Assembly (NCBI GenBank): GCA_002371615.1
Contig: DFGA01000043.1
Coordinates: forward strand, 1 to 64,000
Direction: 5' to 3'
From: Lachnospiraceae bacterium UBA3762
GTDB lineage: Bacteria; Bacillota; Clostridia; Lachnospirales; Lachnospiraceae
Length of the DNA stretch: 64,000 nt
Below are positions 1 to 7,116 of this stretch, one piece after another; positions within the stretch are counted from its first letter, which is position 1; every line of letters starts with the position of its first letter. The position numbers were made by a program, and so were the translations under genes. The notes beneath the pieces were generated by a model. It was not told where the DNA came from, did not search any database, and saw only the letters and a list, made by a program, of their open reading frames with translations.

Positions 1-50
1 CCGCCGAAACATTTAGCGCTTACGGACGAGCAGATGTTACATTATGACAA

Positions 51-79
51 TTGACACAAACACCGTGTAGATTTACAAT
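51..79 (+). promoter_or_regulatory. sigma-A-type promoter for the InlB-repeat gene
   Basis: TTGACA at 51-56 and TACAAT at 74-79 are separated by 17 bases, a near-consensus vegetative promoter. It lies 55 bases before the ATG at 134, so the broken gene downstream still has an intact promoter and ribosome site. Confidence 0.7.
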
Positions 80-133
80 ATTTATCGGATAGTTTTAACC
101 TATAGTATAGAGTGATTCTACGGGAGTCCAGTT

Positions 134-1437
134 ATGAAAAATATGATGAAGATATTATCAAGAGTTGTTCTGATCGCAGCATTTGGGATCTTATTCAGTT
201 TTATGTCTAAAACTGAGGTTAGGGCAGATGATCTGGAGTGTGTTAGTGCAAGCATTGACGCACCCCCCAGCTAGTTAAGGGACAAAGCTATAATATTCCC
301 TTCATCTTTACATTTAATAGAGATTTAACTGATGCAGACCATCAATTTATCTTTGATAATGCTGCAGTGAGTTATTCCGTTGACTATAAGTCTGGCACCT
401 CTCAAGATATATATAGAAATAAAACTTATACTTGGATGTACCCGATCAGTATCCCTTTAGATGCTACCGGAAGCTTAACATTACAGGTCTTATTTGAGAG
501 GGAGGAGCAAGATACAAAGACAATACCGATAGTTGATCCTTCGTCCACAACCCACACGGTAACCTATCATGTTGTAAACGGCAAATGGAATGATGATACA
601 ACAGGTGACAAGTCAGAGACAACGGAGGATAATGGCCATTTGTTCCAAATACCTGCTGTTGGGAATAAGCCTTCATCAGGCTTTAAGGCCGGAAGCTGGT
701 CACCGTCTACGCCGACTGATGAAACAGTAATAACAGATGACACAACATTTACATATACTTATGCACAGGACGAACCCACACCGCCGTCACCCACGGTATA
801 TAATGTCACCGTAACGACCGACGGACATGGAGAGGCTTATGCCAATAAAAGATCCGGAGTATCCGGAACCAAGGTCCTGATAAAGGAAGTACCGGATGAC
901 GGATACAGATTCAAACAATGGGAAGTCATATCCGGCGGAGTGGAACTGGACAACTATAGAGATTACATGACATCCTTTACGATTAAAAGTGCCGATGTAG
1001 AAATAAAGGCCCATTTTGATAAGAAAGAAGAGCATACGCGTGAAAACGATTACGGTCCCGAAGAGAGCAAGTCAGAAGCTGCATGGACTCCGGCAAAGGC
1101 CGCTGCAACGATAGCTGCCGAGAAGGCTGAGAAACAGCAGGCGGCAAGGACACAGATAGCTGCAGTGCAGACACTGCTCACAACACTTGTTACCACGAAT
1201 CCGACTGACGGAGTAATAAATCTTGATATGACAAAGGTTGATATACTTAATCCTCCTACGGTAAATCTTCTTGTGCTCAAAAACAAGTTCGAATATAACA
1301 TAAAGATATCGGTTGCAGGAGGGCTGACTACTACTGTTAAGATCCCTGCAAACTTCAACTTCCGTCAGTTCATAAAAGAAGATGGAACGATGAATATTCA
1401 TGAAGTCCTCTGGTCGATCATATTGAGCAGAAAATAA
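134..1437 (+). pseudogene. secreted InlB-type repeat protein, frame broken after the signal peptide
   Basis: The ATG at 134 follows GGGAG (122-126) and encodes a typical signal peptide: Lys-rich start, hydrophobic core, cleavage near VRAD. That frame stops at 272 (TAG), just after a run of six C (263-268). The -1 frame is open from there to 1437 and reads on naturally (PQLVKGQSYNIPF), so one added C would restore one protein of about 434 aa. The mature part has an InlB B-repeat/Listeria-Bacteroides type module (about 545-765, VTYHVVNGKW...), a second divergent InlB-like repeat (about 805-1020), an Ala-rich helix and a C-terminal domain of unknown type. No membrane anchor or LPXTG motif is visible. 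Probably an extracellular protein; either a one-base pseudogene, a phase-variable gene, or a sequence error in the C run. Confidence 0.75.
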
Positions 1438-1492
1438 AAAAGGCCACCCGGCGAGGTGGAAAGTTGCCGCCACAAATAAATGATAACACAGA

Positions 1493-1523
1493 GCATCTAC
1501 CTACTTACGGGTAGATGCTTTTT
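1493..1523 (+). terminator. Rho-independent terminator
   Basis: Nine-base-pair stem (1493-1501 with 1510-1518), 8-base loop, then TTTTT. It ends the InlB-repeat transcript, 55 bases after the stop codon and before the convergent nuclease-like gene. Confidence 0.85.
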
Positions 1524-1535
1524 AAGGCGATACGA

Positions 1536-2450
1536 CTATACCTTCTGAGTTCCCTTCATTTCGGATGCGTTGTTCGCATTGTTTGCATACTGCTCAAGCT
1601 GGGCCTGAAGCTTGGCGATTAAGGCGTCCTTATCTGCAATCATAGCGTCCTTGTCGGCAATCAAAGAGTTCTGATTGGCAATCAGAGAGTCCTTGTCAGC
1701 TATTATGAGTTTCATCTTTTGTTCCATCTCTTTCAACTCGTCAGCGAAGAGTTCGTTTACTGCCTGACACATATTCGGATCGACCTCCTTCTCGTGTTTA
1801 ACCAGTTTTTGGTTGGCGGATGTAAATATATCCATTATGGTGTCGGCTTCCGTTTTATTACTTTTACTAAGAGCCGGCGTTATTGTTACTATGTTATCAA
1901 GATTCTGACGTGTTCCACGTCTGGTAAGGCACTTAAGCCACGGACAATCCTTGCCTGATACTTCGGATGTAACGATGACCTGTGTTGTAAACGGCAGTTT
2001 ATTCTTAAGACTGTATATGCCGGAGACTGTCTTTGTTATGCTGATTCCGTCATCCAACAATCTGTCAAACAGTTTATATGGGTGTCCCTCTCTTACAAAG
2101 GTCATTGTATAATCACTAACCTTATGAGCATCGTATGATTCTCTCTCATTAAGGTACAGCCCGGTGTATGCCAGCGTTTTGAAGAAATCTCCGTATGTCA
2201 GCGAATCTCCCGGACTCTTGTATTCACATATGTTGTACTTTGAGAATGCGGCACCTATTGGATTATAAATAATTGCCGATTTCTCATTCTTGATAATGAG
2301 CAGGTCAATGCGCTGGTGTTTGCCTGTAAGATAATACTCCTTACTGTATTGAAGATCCTTCTCGTTATCTGCAAGGTCAAGCTTCATGGCAGACACAAAG
2401 CCATTGTGCCAGTTAATCCTTGATTTTTTCTCTCTCAAGTGCTTCTCCAT
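1536..2450 (-). CDS. PD-(D/E)XK nuclease-like protein with C-terminal heptad repeats
   Basis: 304 aa, no signal peptide. The N-terminal half has RIDLLII followed by CEYKSP, matching the D...ExK core of the PD-(D/E)XK fold (as in Rpn/PDDEXK-transposase-like proteins). The C-terminus is a run of five 7-residue repeats of the type LIADKDA (residues about 249-283), predicted to be coiled coil, then an Asn/Ala-rich tail. Enzyme activity and target are inferred only from the motif; no partner methylase or IS ends are visible. It stands alone, convergent with the gene to its left. A related-looking family remnant (different subfamily) sits at 28474-28839. Confidence 0.7.
   Translation of the reverse strand: MEKHLREKKSRINWHNGFVSAMKLDLADNEKDLQYSKEYYLTGKHQRIDLLIIKNEKSAIIYNPIGAAFSKYNICEYKSPGDSLTYGDFFKTLAYTGLYLNERESYDAHKVSDYTMTFVREGHPYKLFDRLLDDGISITKTVSGIYSLKNKLPFTTQVIVTSEVSGKDCPWLKCLTRRGTRQNLDNIVTITPALSKSNKTEADTIMDIFTSANQKLVKHEKEVDPNMCQAVNELFADELKEMEQKMKLIIADKDSLIANQNSLIADKDAMIADKDALIAKLQAQLEQYANNANNASEMKGTQKV
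1602..1706 (-). repeat. five 21-bp tandem repeats coding a heptad coiled coil
   Basis: Five in-frame 21-base units in the 3' end of the nuclease-like gene encode I/LIADKDS/A-type heptads; units 1, 3 and 4 are almost identical, units 2 and 5 diverge. Unit number could change by slippage without breaking the frame. Confidence 0.8.
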
Positions 2451-2755
2451 TTTATTATATGATTCCGTTATTACTGTTTCAAGTGGAGTTTTGACCGGAA
2501 TCGGTCATGGAAACTTTCGTGAAACATAGAACTGATTTATGGGCTCAGTATACTTCTAAAACAGAGAAGTGTTAATATCGGAAATATAGACAAAAATCGA
2601 GCGGGTATCAATGGTTTGGGCTCCTGATTTTTGTGCAATTGTTACAGCATAAGAAACAGATTTGATCGAATCAATGTTGTATAAAACCCCCGGTTATGCT
2701 AATGTCAATGTATGAGGTAAGGCTCATAACAATAGTAGGGAGACGAGGTGTAATT
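2451..2755. other. intergenic region without a gene
   Basis: About 300 bases between divergent genes. It contains small inverted repeats (TGACCG-GAAT-CGGTCA near 2497 and TTGATCGAATCAA near 2662) and a TATAAA at 2680-2685 without a good -35 box. No convincing coding potential on either strand. Confidence 0.5.
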
Positions 2756-3108
2756 ATGATCTATGAGGATGTTGTAAAAAAGCTAAGCAGGCGTCCAAGA
2801 AGATTAACAAGAAAGCCATAGAAGAACATCTGGCTGTTGAATTTGATATCGAAGGAGAAGGCGAGGGCGCATTCTACGTTGAGCTGGACAAGGGCATGGT
2901 AGACGTTCAGCCGTATGAATACTATGACTGTGACTGTCATATCCGCGGAGGCGCTGATGTGATCATGAAGCTTATAGAGGGCAAGCTTGACGCAATGGTT
3001 GCATACCTTCAAGGGGATTTCAGGATCGAAGGTGATTTCGACAAGGCTATTGCATTCGCGAAGGCAGTTAAGAATGTTGTTGCCCCCAAAACTAAGGCGA
3101 AGAAATAG
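2756..3108 (+). pseudogene. SCP2 sterol-binding-like small protein, -1 frame break near start
   Basis: The ATG at 2756 follows a GACGAGGTG ribosome site and encodes MIYEDVVKK, after which this frame ends at 2822. The -1 frame is open from codon 2782 to 3108 and continues the protein (AKQASKKINKKA...), giving about 117 aa in total. The rest (EFDIEGEGEGAFYVELDKG, then a hydrophobic/charged C-terminal half with LIEGKLDAMVAYLQGDFRIEG) resembles the SCP2 fold, a small lipid-binding domain. The break is at six A (2776-2781); the reading is A AAA AAG, which is also a classic -1 slippage heptamer. Could be a pseudogene, a sequence error or programmed frameshifting. The flavoprotein gene follows 11 bases later. 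Confidence 0.65.
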
Positions 3109-3119
3109 GAGAAATGAAA

Positions 3120-3758
3120 ATGGCAAAAATCATTTTACTTAACGGAAGTCCCCACCCTCAGGGGTGTACGGCTACCGCACTTGATGAGATGATTCACATA
3201 TTTGATTCCGAAAATATTGAGACGGAGCTTATCCATGTCGGAAACAAGGCAATCCGTGGCTGCATTTCCTGCGGATATTGTGAAAAGAACGGAAAATGCG
3301 TATTTGATGACGATCTTGTAAACGAAGTCGCGCCGAAGTTTGAAGCTGCCGATGGACTTGTTGTCGGAAGTCCGGTGTATTACGGATCACCGAACGGAAC
3401 GATTTTGTCATTCATGGACAGGCTATTTTACAGCACTGATTTTTCTAAACATATGAAGGTGGGAGCTGCTGTCGTAAGTTGCAGACGCGGCGGCAACACG
3501 GCAAGCTTTGATGTTCTTAACAAATATTTTACGATAAGCGGAATGCCTGTTGCTTCAAGCACATATTGGAACCAGGTTCACGGCTTTACCGCAGAGGATG
3601 TCAAAAAAGATCTTGAAGGTCTTCAGACGATGAGAAACCTTGCAAGAAACATGGCGTTTATGATCAAGGCATTTGCAACTGCCAAAGAGACAATAGGATA
3701 TCCCGAAGTTGAGAGCGGCATATTCACAAGCTTCCCTGACGGGAAAGGTAATGTATAG
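3120..3758 (+). CDS. flavodoxin-fold NAD(P)H-dependent FMN reductase
   Basis: 212 aa cytosolic protein of the NADPH-dependent FMN reductase/iron-sulfur flavoprotein-like family. It begins with a beta strand and the FMN phosphate loop NGSPHPQGCT (about residues 7-16), carries CISCGYC (about 49-55) and the second flavin loop SPVYYGSP. I chose the ATG at 3120 because AGGAG (3107-3111) is 8 bases away; an ATG at 3114 is only 2 bases from it. Likely a flavin-dependent reductase of unknown substrate. It follows the SCP2-like gene closely and may be cotranscribed with it. A 13-bp hairpin starts just before its stop codon. Confidence 0.8.
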   Translation: MAKIILLNGSPHPQGCTATALDEMIHIFDSENIETELIHVGNKAIRGCISCGYCEKNGKCVFDDDLVNEVAPKFEAADGLVVGSPVYYGSPNGTILSFMDRLFYSTDFSKHMKVGAAVVSCRRGGNTASFDVLNKYFTISGMPVASSTYWNQVHGFTAEDVKKDLEGLQTMRNLARNMAFMIKAFATAKETIGYPEVESGIFTSFPDGKGNV

Positions 3759-3823
3759 TTTTCTATGAAAACTATACATCACGTAGGCCACGCCCGAGCG
3801 GAGCGAGCTTTTAATGGCGTGGC
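3751..3823 (+). repeat. structured intergenic element A (stop-codon hairpin plus GCGGAGC element)
   Basis: A perfect 13-bp stem with a 3-base loop (3751-3763 with 3767-3779) contains the TAG of the upstream gene. It is followed by a second stem (3787-3794 with 3816-3823) enclosing GAGCGGAGCGAGC. There is no T tract, so it is not a standard terminator. The second half shares GCGA-CT-T-AATGGCG with the element at 11591-11640. Confidence 0.6.
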
Positions 3824-3846
3824 TCTCAAGAAATGAGGAGATAGTT

Positions 3847-4140
3847 ATGAGCAAAGAATATGTACTTGACTGTGAGAACATGACCGACAGAGAGCGTGCT
3901 CACGAGTATATTGCGGAGGAACTTGATTTCCCGGATTATTACGGGAAGAATCTCGATGCCCTGTTTGACTGTTTGACAGAGATGGAAGAGTGCAGCATTC
4001 TCTTTATCAATCTTGATGCGCTTGAGATGCTCGGCGATTACAGCGGTGCAATGCTTGCTGTTTTTGAGGAAGCAGAACAGGCGAATGACGATCTGACTAT
4101 CATATATGACAGTATGGATGACGATGATTTTTATGAATAA
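3847..4140 (+). CDS. barstar-family protein (ribonuclease inhibitor-like)
   Basis: 97 aa, strongly acidic. The motif DFPDYYGKNLDALFDCL (about residues 28-44) followed by a beta strand (CSILFINLD) is the barstar signature; in barstar this helix and strand plug the active site of barnase-type RNases. Start at 3847 fits GAGGAG (3836-3841). No barnase-like toxin gene is next to it, so it is an orphan immunity protein or a housekeeping barstar. It follows intergenic element A. Confidence 0.85.
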   Translation: MSKEYVLDCENMTDRERAHEYIAEELDFPDYYGKNLDALFDCLTEMEECSILFINLDALEMLGDYSGAMLAVFEEAEQANDDLTIIYDSMDDDDFYE

Positions 4141-4223
4141 AGTGCTGGAATTTTCAGAAAAATCATGTTATCATATAAATGTGACAGAACGGAGGGGGAG
4201 AATCTGTTGTGTTGAGGTAGCCT

Positions 4224-4511
4224 ATGGATCCGGAAGAAGAAAGAGTCTTATATCTTTGCCGAGTAGGTCATGAGAAGATTTTTAAATACGGAACTTACAA
4301 TGTTGTGAAAGAGAAGCCTATCACACAGGATCATCCTTTCTATGTTAAACGTGAAGATGTTGTGACAACAGCTTCCAATGATCCTGTGCCCGTGGGAGTT
4401 GCGGCTGCCGAGCCCGTTGATCCGGAGGCACTCGCAGCCCAGGTTATCTCGAGCAATTTTAAGGTAGGACTTTCACAGGAAGAAGTTGATGCGCTTCTGA
4501 ACGGCATATAA
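4224..4511 (+). CDS. small protein with C-terminal FliM/FliN-type CheY-binding motif
   Basis: 95 aa, no signal peptide or membrane segment. I do not recognise the N-terminal part (about 50 residues, mixed beta-like), followed by an Ala/Val/Pro-rich linker. The last residues, GLSQEEVDALLNGI, match the LSQxEIDALL peptide that normally stands at the N-terminus of FliM/FliN/FliY and binds phosphorylated CheY. An in-frame TAG just before 4224 fixes the upstream limit; a weak TGAGGT lies 6 bases before the ATG. It is followed by a strong terminator, so it is monocistronic or ends an operon. Role in chemotaxis is inference from the motif only. Confidence 0.6.
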   Translation: MDPEEERVLYLCRVGHEKIFKYGTYNVVKEKPITQDHPFYVKREDVVTTASNDPVPVGVAAAEPVDPEALAAQVISSNFKVGLSQEEVDALLNGI

Positions 4512-4545
4512 GCAACATTAATATATTGAACATATCTGCATAAGC

Positions 4546-4577
4546 AGGAGACGGTTAATTACCGTCTCCTTTTTTTT
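4546..4577 (+). terminator. Rho-independent terminator
   Basis: Ten-base-pair stem (4546-4555 with 4561-4570), loop TAATT, then seven T. Separates the small-protein gene from the sulfur amino acid block. Confidence 0.92.
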
Positions 4578-4676
4578 GTTATAGTCCCAGACTATTACAT
4601 TCAATTCGAATCGTGTATTAGACAGCTTCCGTATCATGAAATAAGATTTAGAAAACGATTTGGAGCCGGCAATCAG

Positions 4677-5861
4677 ATGGGAAGATATGATTTTGACACA
4701 ATATATGACAGACGAGGGACAGCAAGTCTGAAATATGATTTTGGGATGTCCCGAAAAGGAAGGGATGATCTTCTTCCGCTCTGGGTAGCGGATATGGACT
4801 TCAAGCTACCGGAGGAGATACTTGATGAGATCATCAGCAGAGCAAAGCATGGAATATTCGGCTACACCGATCCGGATGAGAAATACTTTGATGCGTTAAG
4901 GCTCTGGTACGGCAGCAGGCACGGCATTGAGTTCGAAAACGGGTGGGTTACTGTGGAGCCCGGGGTTGTGTATTCAATAGCCTGCACCATAAGGGCATTT
5001 ACCAGGCCCGGGGAAGCTGTTCTGATACAGCAGCCTGTCTACTATCCGTTTATGGAGACGATAGAGCTCAATAACAGGAAGTTAGTGAATAACCAGCTTG
5101 TATATAAGGACGGTCGCTATGGTATCGATTTTGATGATTTTGAACGGAAGATAATTGACAATGACGTCAAACTGTTTATTCTCTGCAGCCCTCACAATCC
5201 TGTGGGAAGGGTATGGACGAGGGAGGAACTGGTAAGGCTCGGGGACATATGCCTTGATCATGGAGTGTTAATTTTTGCGGATGAGATCCATTCGGATTTC
5301 GTATATAAGGGGCATAAGCATACATCGTTTCTGACACTAGAAGACAAATACAGGGAGATCACCATCCTCGGCACAAGTCCGAGCAAGACCTTCAATCTGG
5401 CGGGACTTCAGGTGGCAAACATCATCATACCGGACGATGCCCTAAGGAAACGCTACAGAATCGAAAACGGTGCAGCAGGATACAGTCAGGGAAATGCCCT
5501 TGGAATGACAGCAACGCAGGCTGCCTATACAAAAGGCGGACAGTGGCTTGATGAGCTGCTTGAGTATTTGCAGGGAAATGTCACGTATATAAGAGATTTT
5601 GTGCGGGATAAACTTCCAAATGTCAGAATGGTGGAGCCCGAGGGAACATATCTTGTATGGCTTGATTTTTCACGGTATACGGACGACTACAGGGAACTGA
5701 GAAAACTGATCGAGTATGAGGCAAAGCTCTGGCTTGATCCGGGGATCATTTTCGGAAGCAGGACGGCACTTTTTGAGAGGATCAACATTGCCAGCCCCCT
5801 ATCTGTTATAGAGCAGGCTATGAATCAGTTATATGAAGCGGCACAAAGGAGAAAATCATGA
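4677..5861 (+). CDS. MalY/PatB-type PLP-dependent C-S lyase (cystathionine beta-lyase-like aminotransferase)
   Basis: 394 aa, fold-type I PLP enzyme, usual length for PatB/MalY. Family features: PLWVADMDF near the start (residues 34-42), CSPHNPVGRVW (170-180), ADEIHSDF with the PLP-pyridine aspartate near 202, and SPSKTFNLAG with the Schiff-base lysine at about 237. These enzymes cleave cystathionine or cysteine S-conjugates, giving homocysteine or thiols plus pyruvate and ammonia. A GGAG lies about 12 bases before the ATG. Its stop overlaps the start of the next PLP enzyme by 4 bases (ATGA), so the two are translationally coupled. Substrate is inferred from family and the cysteine/cystine neighbours. 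Confidence 0.88.
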   Translation: MGRYDFDTIYDRRGTASLKYDFGMSRKGRDDLLPLWVADMDFKLPEEILDEIISRAKHGIFGYTDPDEKYFDALRLWYGSRHGIEFENGWVTVEPGVVYSIACTIRAFTRPGEAVLIQQPVYYPFMETIELNNRKLVNNQLVYKDGRYGIDFDDFERKIIDNDVKLFILCSPHNPVGRVWTREELVRLGDICLDHGVLIFADEIHSDFVYKGHKHTSFLTLEDKYREITILGTSPSKTFNLAGLQVANIIIPDDALRKRYRIENGAAGYSQGNALGMTATQAAYTKGGQWLDELLEYLQGNVTYIRDFVRDKLPNVRMVEPEGTYLVWLDFSRYTDDYRELRKLIEYEAKLWLDPGIIFGSRTALFERINIASPLSVIEQAMNQLYEAAQRRKS

Positions 5862-7000
5862 GCGACCAATGTATAGAGACAGTCTGTCAAAGCTGTAAAA
5901 AGAGTATAGCGGATCAGTGGGGAGCGCTGAGCTTTCCCATATACCAGACCGCAACCTTTGCACACAGGGGGCTGGGAGAAAGTACCGGTTTTGACTATAC
6001 CAGAATGCAGAACCCTACAAGGGAACAGCTTGAGTATGTGGTGGCAAGGCTTGAGCATGGTACGGACGCGATGGCTTTTGCAAGCGGAATGGCAGCTATT
6101 GCAACGCTTATGGAAATCTTCGGACCGGGAGACCATATAATCGTTGATTCTGACCTGTACGGCGGGAGTGTGAGGCTCTTTAATGAGATAAATAAGAAGA
6201 ACGGAGTCGAATTTACCACCGCAGACCTGTGTGAAAAAAACTATACATCGCTTTTTGAAAAAAATACCAGGGCTGTATATCTTGAAACTCCGACCAATCC
6301 GATGATGAACGTGACGGACATTGCGGAACTTGCAGGAGAGTGCAAAAAGAGGGGCGTGATGCTGATCGTTGATAACACGTTCCTGTCTCCGTATTTTCAG
6401 AACCCTCTTGATCTCGGGGCGGATGTTGTAATACATTCCGGGACCAAGTTTCTTGGAGGACATCACGATACTATAGGAGGTTTCATAGTAGTTAAGGATG
6501 AAGAACTTGATGCAAGGCTGAGGTTTATATACAAGACTACGGGCGCGGGACTTTCTCCCTTTGACAGCTGGCTCATACTTCGAGGCATCAGGACGCTGGC
6601 TGTAAGGATGGAAAGGGCACAGGAAAACGCCATCAAACTTGCTGAGTATCTGAAGGCAAGCAGGTATGTGACAAAGGTCATATATCCCGGACTGCCGGAG
6701 CATCCCGGATATGAAATATCCCGCAGGCAGTCAAGGGGATTCGGAGCGATGATTTCCTTCTACGTGGAATCGAAGGAACTTGTCGAACACATTTTAAAGA
6801 ACATTGAAGTTGCATATTTTGCGGAAAGTCTCGGTGGGACAGAAACGCTGATCACCTATCCCATAACCCAGACCCATGCAGACGTCCCGAAAGATCTACT
6901 TGAGAAGAACGGAATCAACGACAGGCTTTTGCGGCTCTCGGTAGGGATCGAAGGAATAGATGACCTGATAGGGGATTTTGAGAGAGTGTTTGAGCTATAA
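5858..7000 (+). CDS. trans-sulfuration PLP enzyme (cystathionine gamma-synthase/beta-lyase family)
   Basis: 380 aa, Cys/Met metabolism PLP family. YTRMQNPTR (residues 47-55), FASGMAAI (74-81), ETPTNPMM (143-150) and SGTKFLGGH with the PLP lysine at about 197 are all present. Members make or split cystathionine or release sulfide/methanethiol; the exact reaction cannot be fixed from sequence alone. It starts inside the stop codon of the MalY-type gene and is followed by a leader ORF and cysteine synthase, so it likely works in methionine/cysteine interconversion. Confidence 0.88.
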   Translation: MSDQCIETVCQSCKKSIADQWGALSFPIYQTATFAHRGLGESTGFDYTRMQNPTREQLEYVVARLEHGTDAMAFASGMAAIATLMEIFGPGDHIIVDSDLYGGSVRLFNEINKKNGVEFTTADLCEKNYTSLFEKNTRAVYLETPTNPMMNVTDIAELAGECKKRGVMLIVDNTFLSPYFQNPLDLGADVVIHSGTKFLGGHHDTIGGFIVVKDEELDARLRFIYKTTGAGLSPFDSWLILRGIRTLAVRMERAQENAIKLAEYLKASRYVTKVIYPGLPEHPGYEISRRQSRGFGAMISFYVESKELVEHILKNIEVAYFAESLGGTETLITYPITQTHADVPKDLLEKNGINDRLLRLSVGIEGIDDLIGDFERVFEL

Positions 7001-7030
7001 GTCATATATTTTGAAAGGATGATGAATTCA

Positions 7031-7081
7031 ATGAAATGCTCAGTAGTATTGGTACGCTGGTGGACAGTGGATCGATGTTGA
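7031..7081 (+). CDS. short Cys/Trp-containing leader ORF upstream of cysteine synthase
   Basis: A 16-codon ORF, MKCSVVLVRWWTVDRC, ends 35 bases before the cysteine synthase GTG. AAAGGA (7014-7019) lies 11 bases before the ATG; an in-frame ATG at 7022 is an alternative start. It has two Cys codons, one of them just before the stop, and an RWW-VDRC tail. The placement and composition are those of a regulatory leader peptide, where ribosome behaviour at Cys codons could sense charged tRNA-Cys. No clear terminator hairpin was seen between it and cysK, so the mechanism is open. Confidence 0.5.
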   Translation: MKCSVVLVRWWTVDRC

Positions 7082-7116
7082 TTTGAAATCCAAGAAAAAG
7101 AAAAGGAGAAAAGAGT

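Noticed and set aside
3751..3779. Terminator after the flavin reductase gene
   Set aside because: Strong stem but it includes the stop codon and lacks a T tract; grouped with the structured intergenic elements instead.
4578..4676. SAM (S-box) or T-box leader before the sulfur amino acid genes
   Set aside because: Only about 100 bases, no S-box core, no T-box sequence or long stem; same for the gap before cysK.
5825..6703. 292-codon open frame on the minus strand over the trans-sulfuration gene
   Set aside because: Cys/His/Arg-rich composition without a domain or start signal; shadow of a conserved PLP enzyme.
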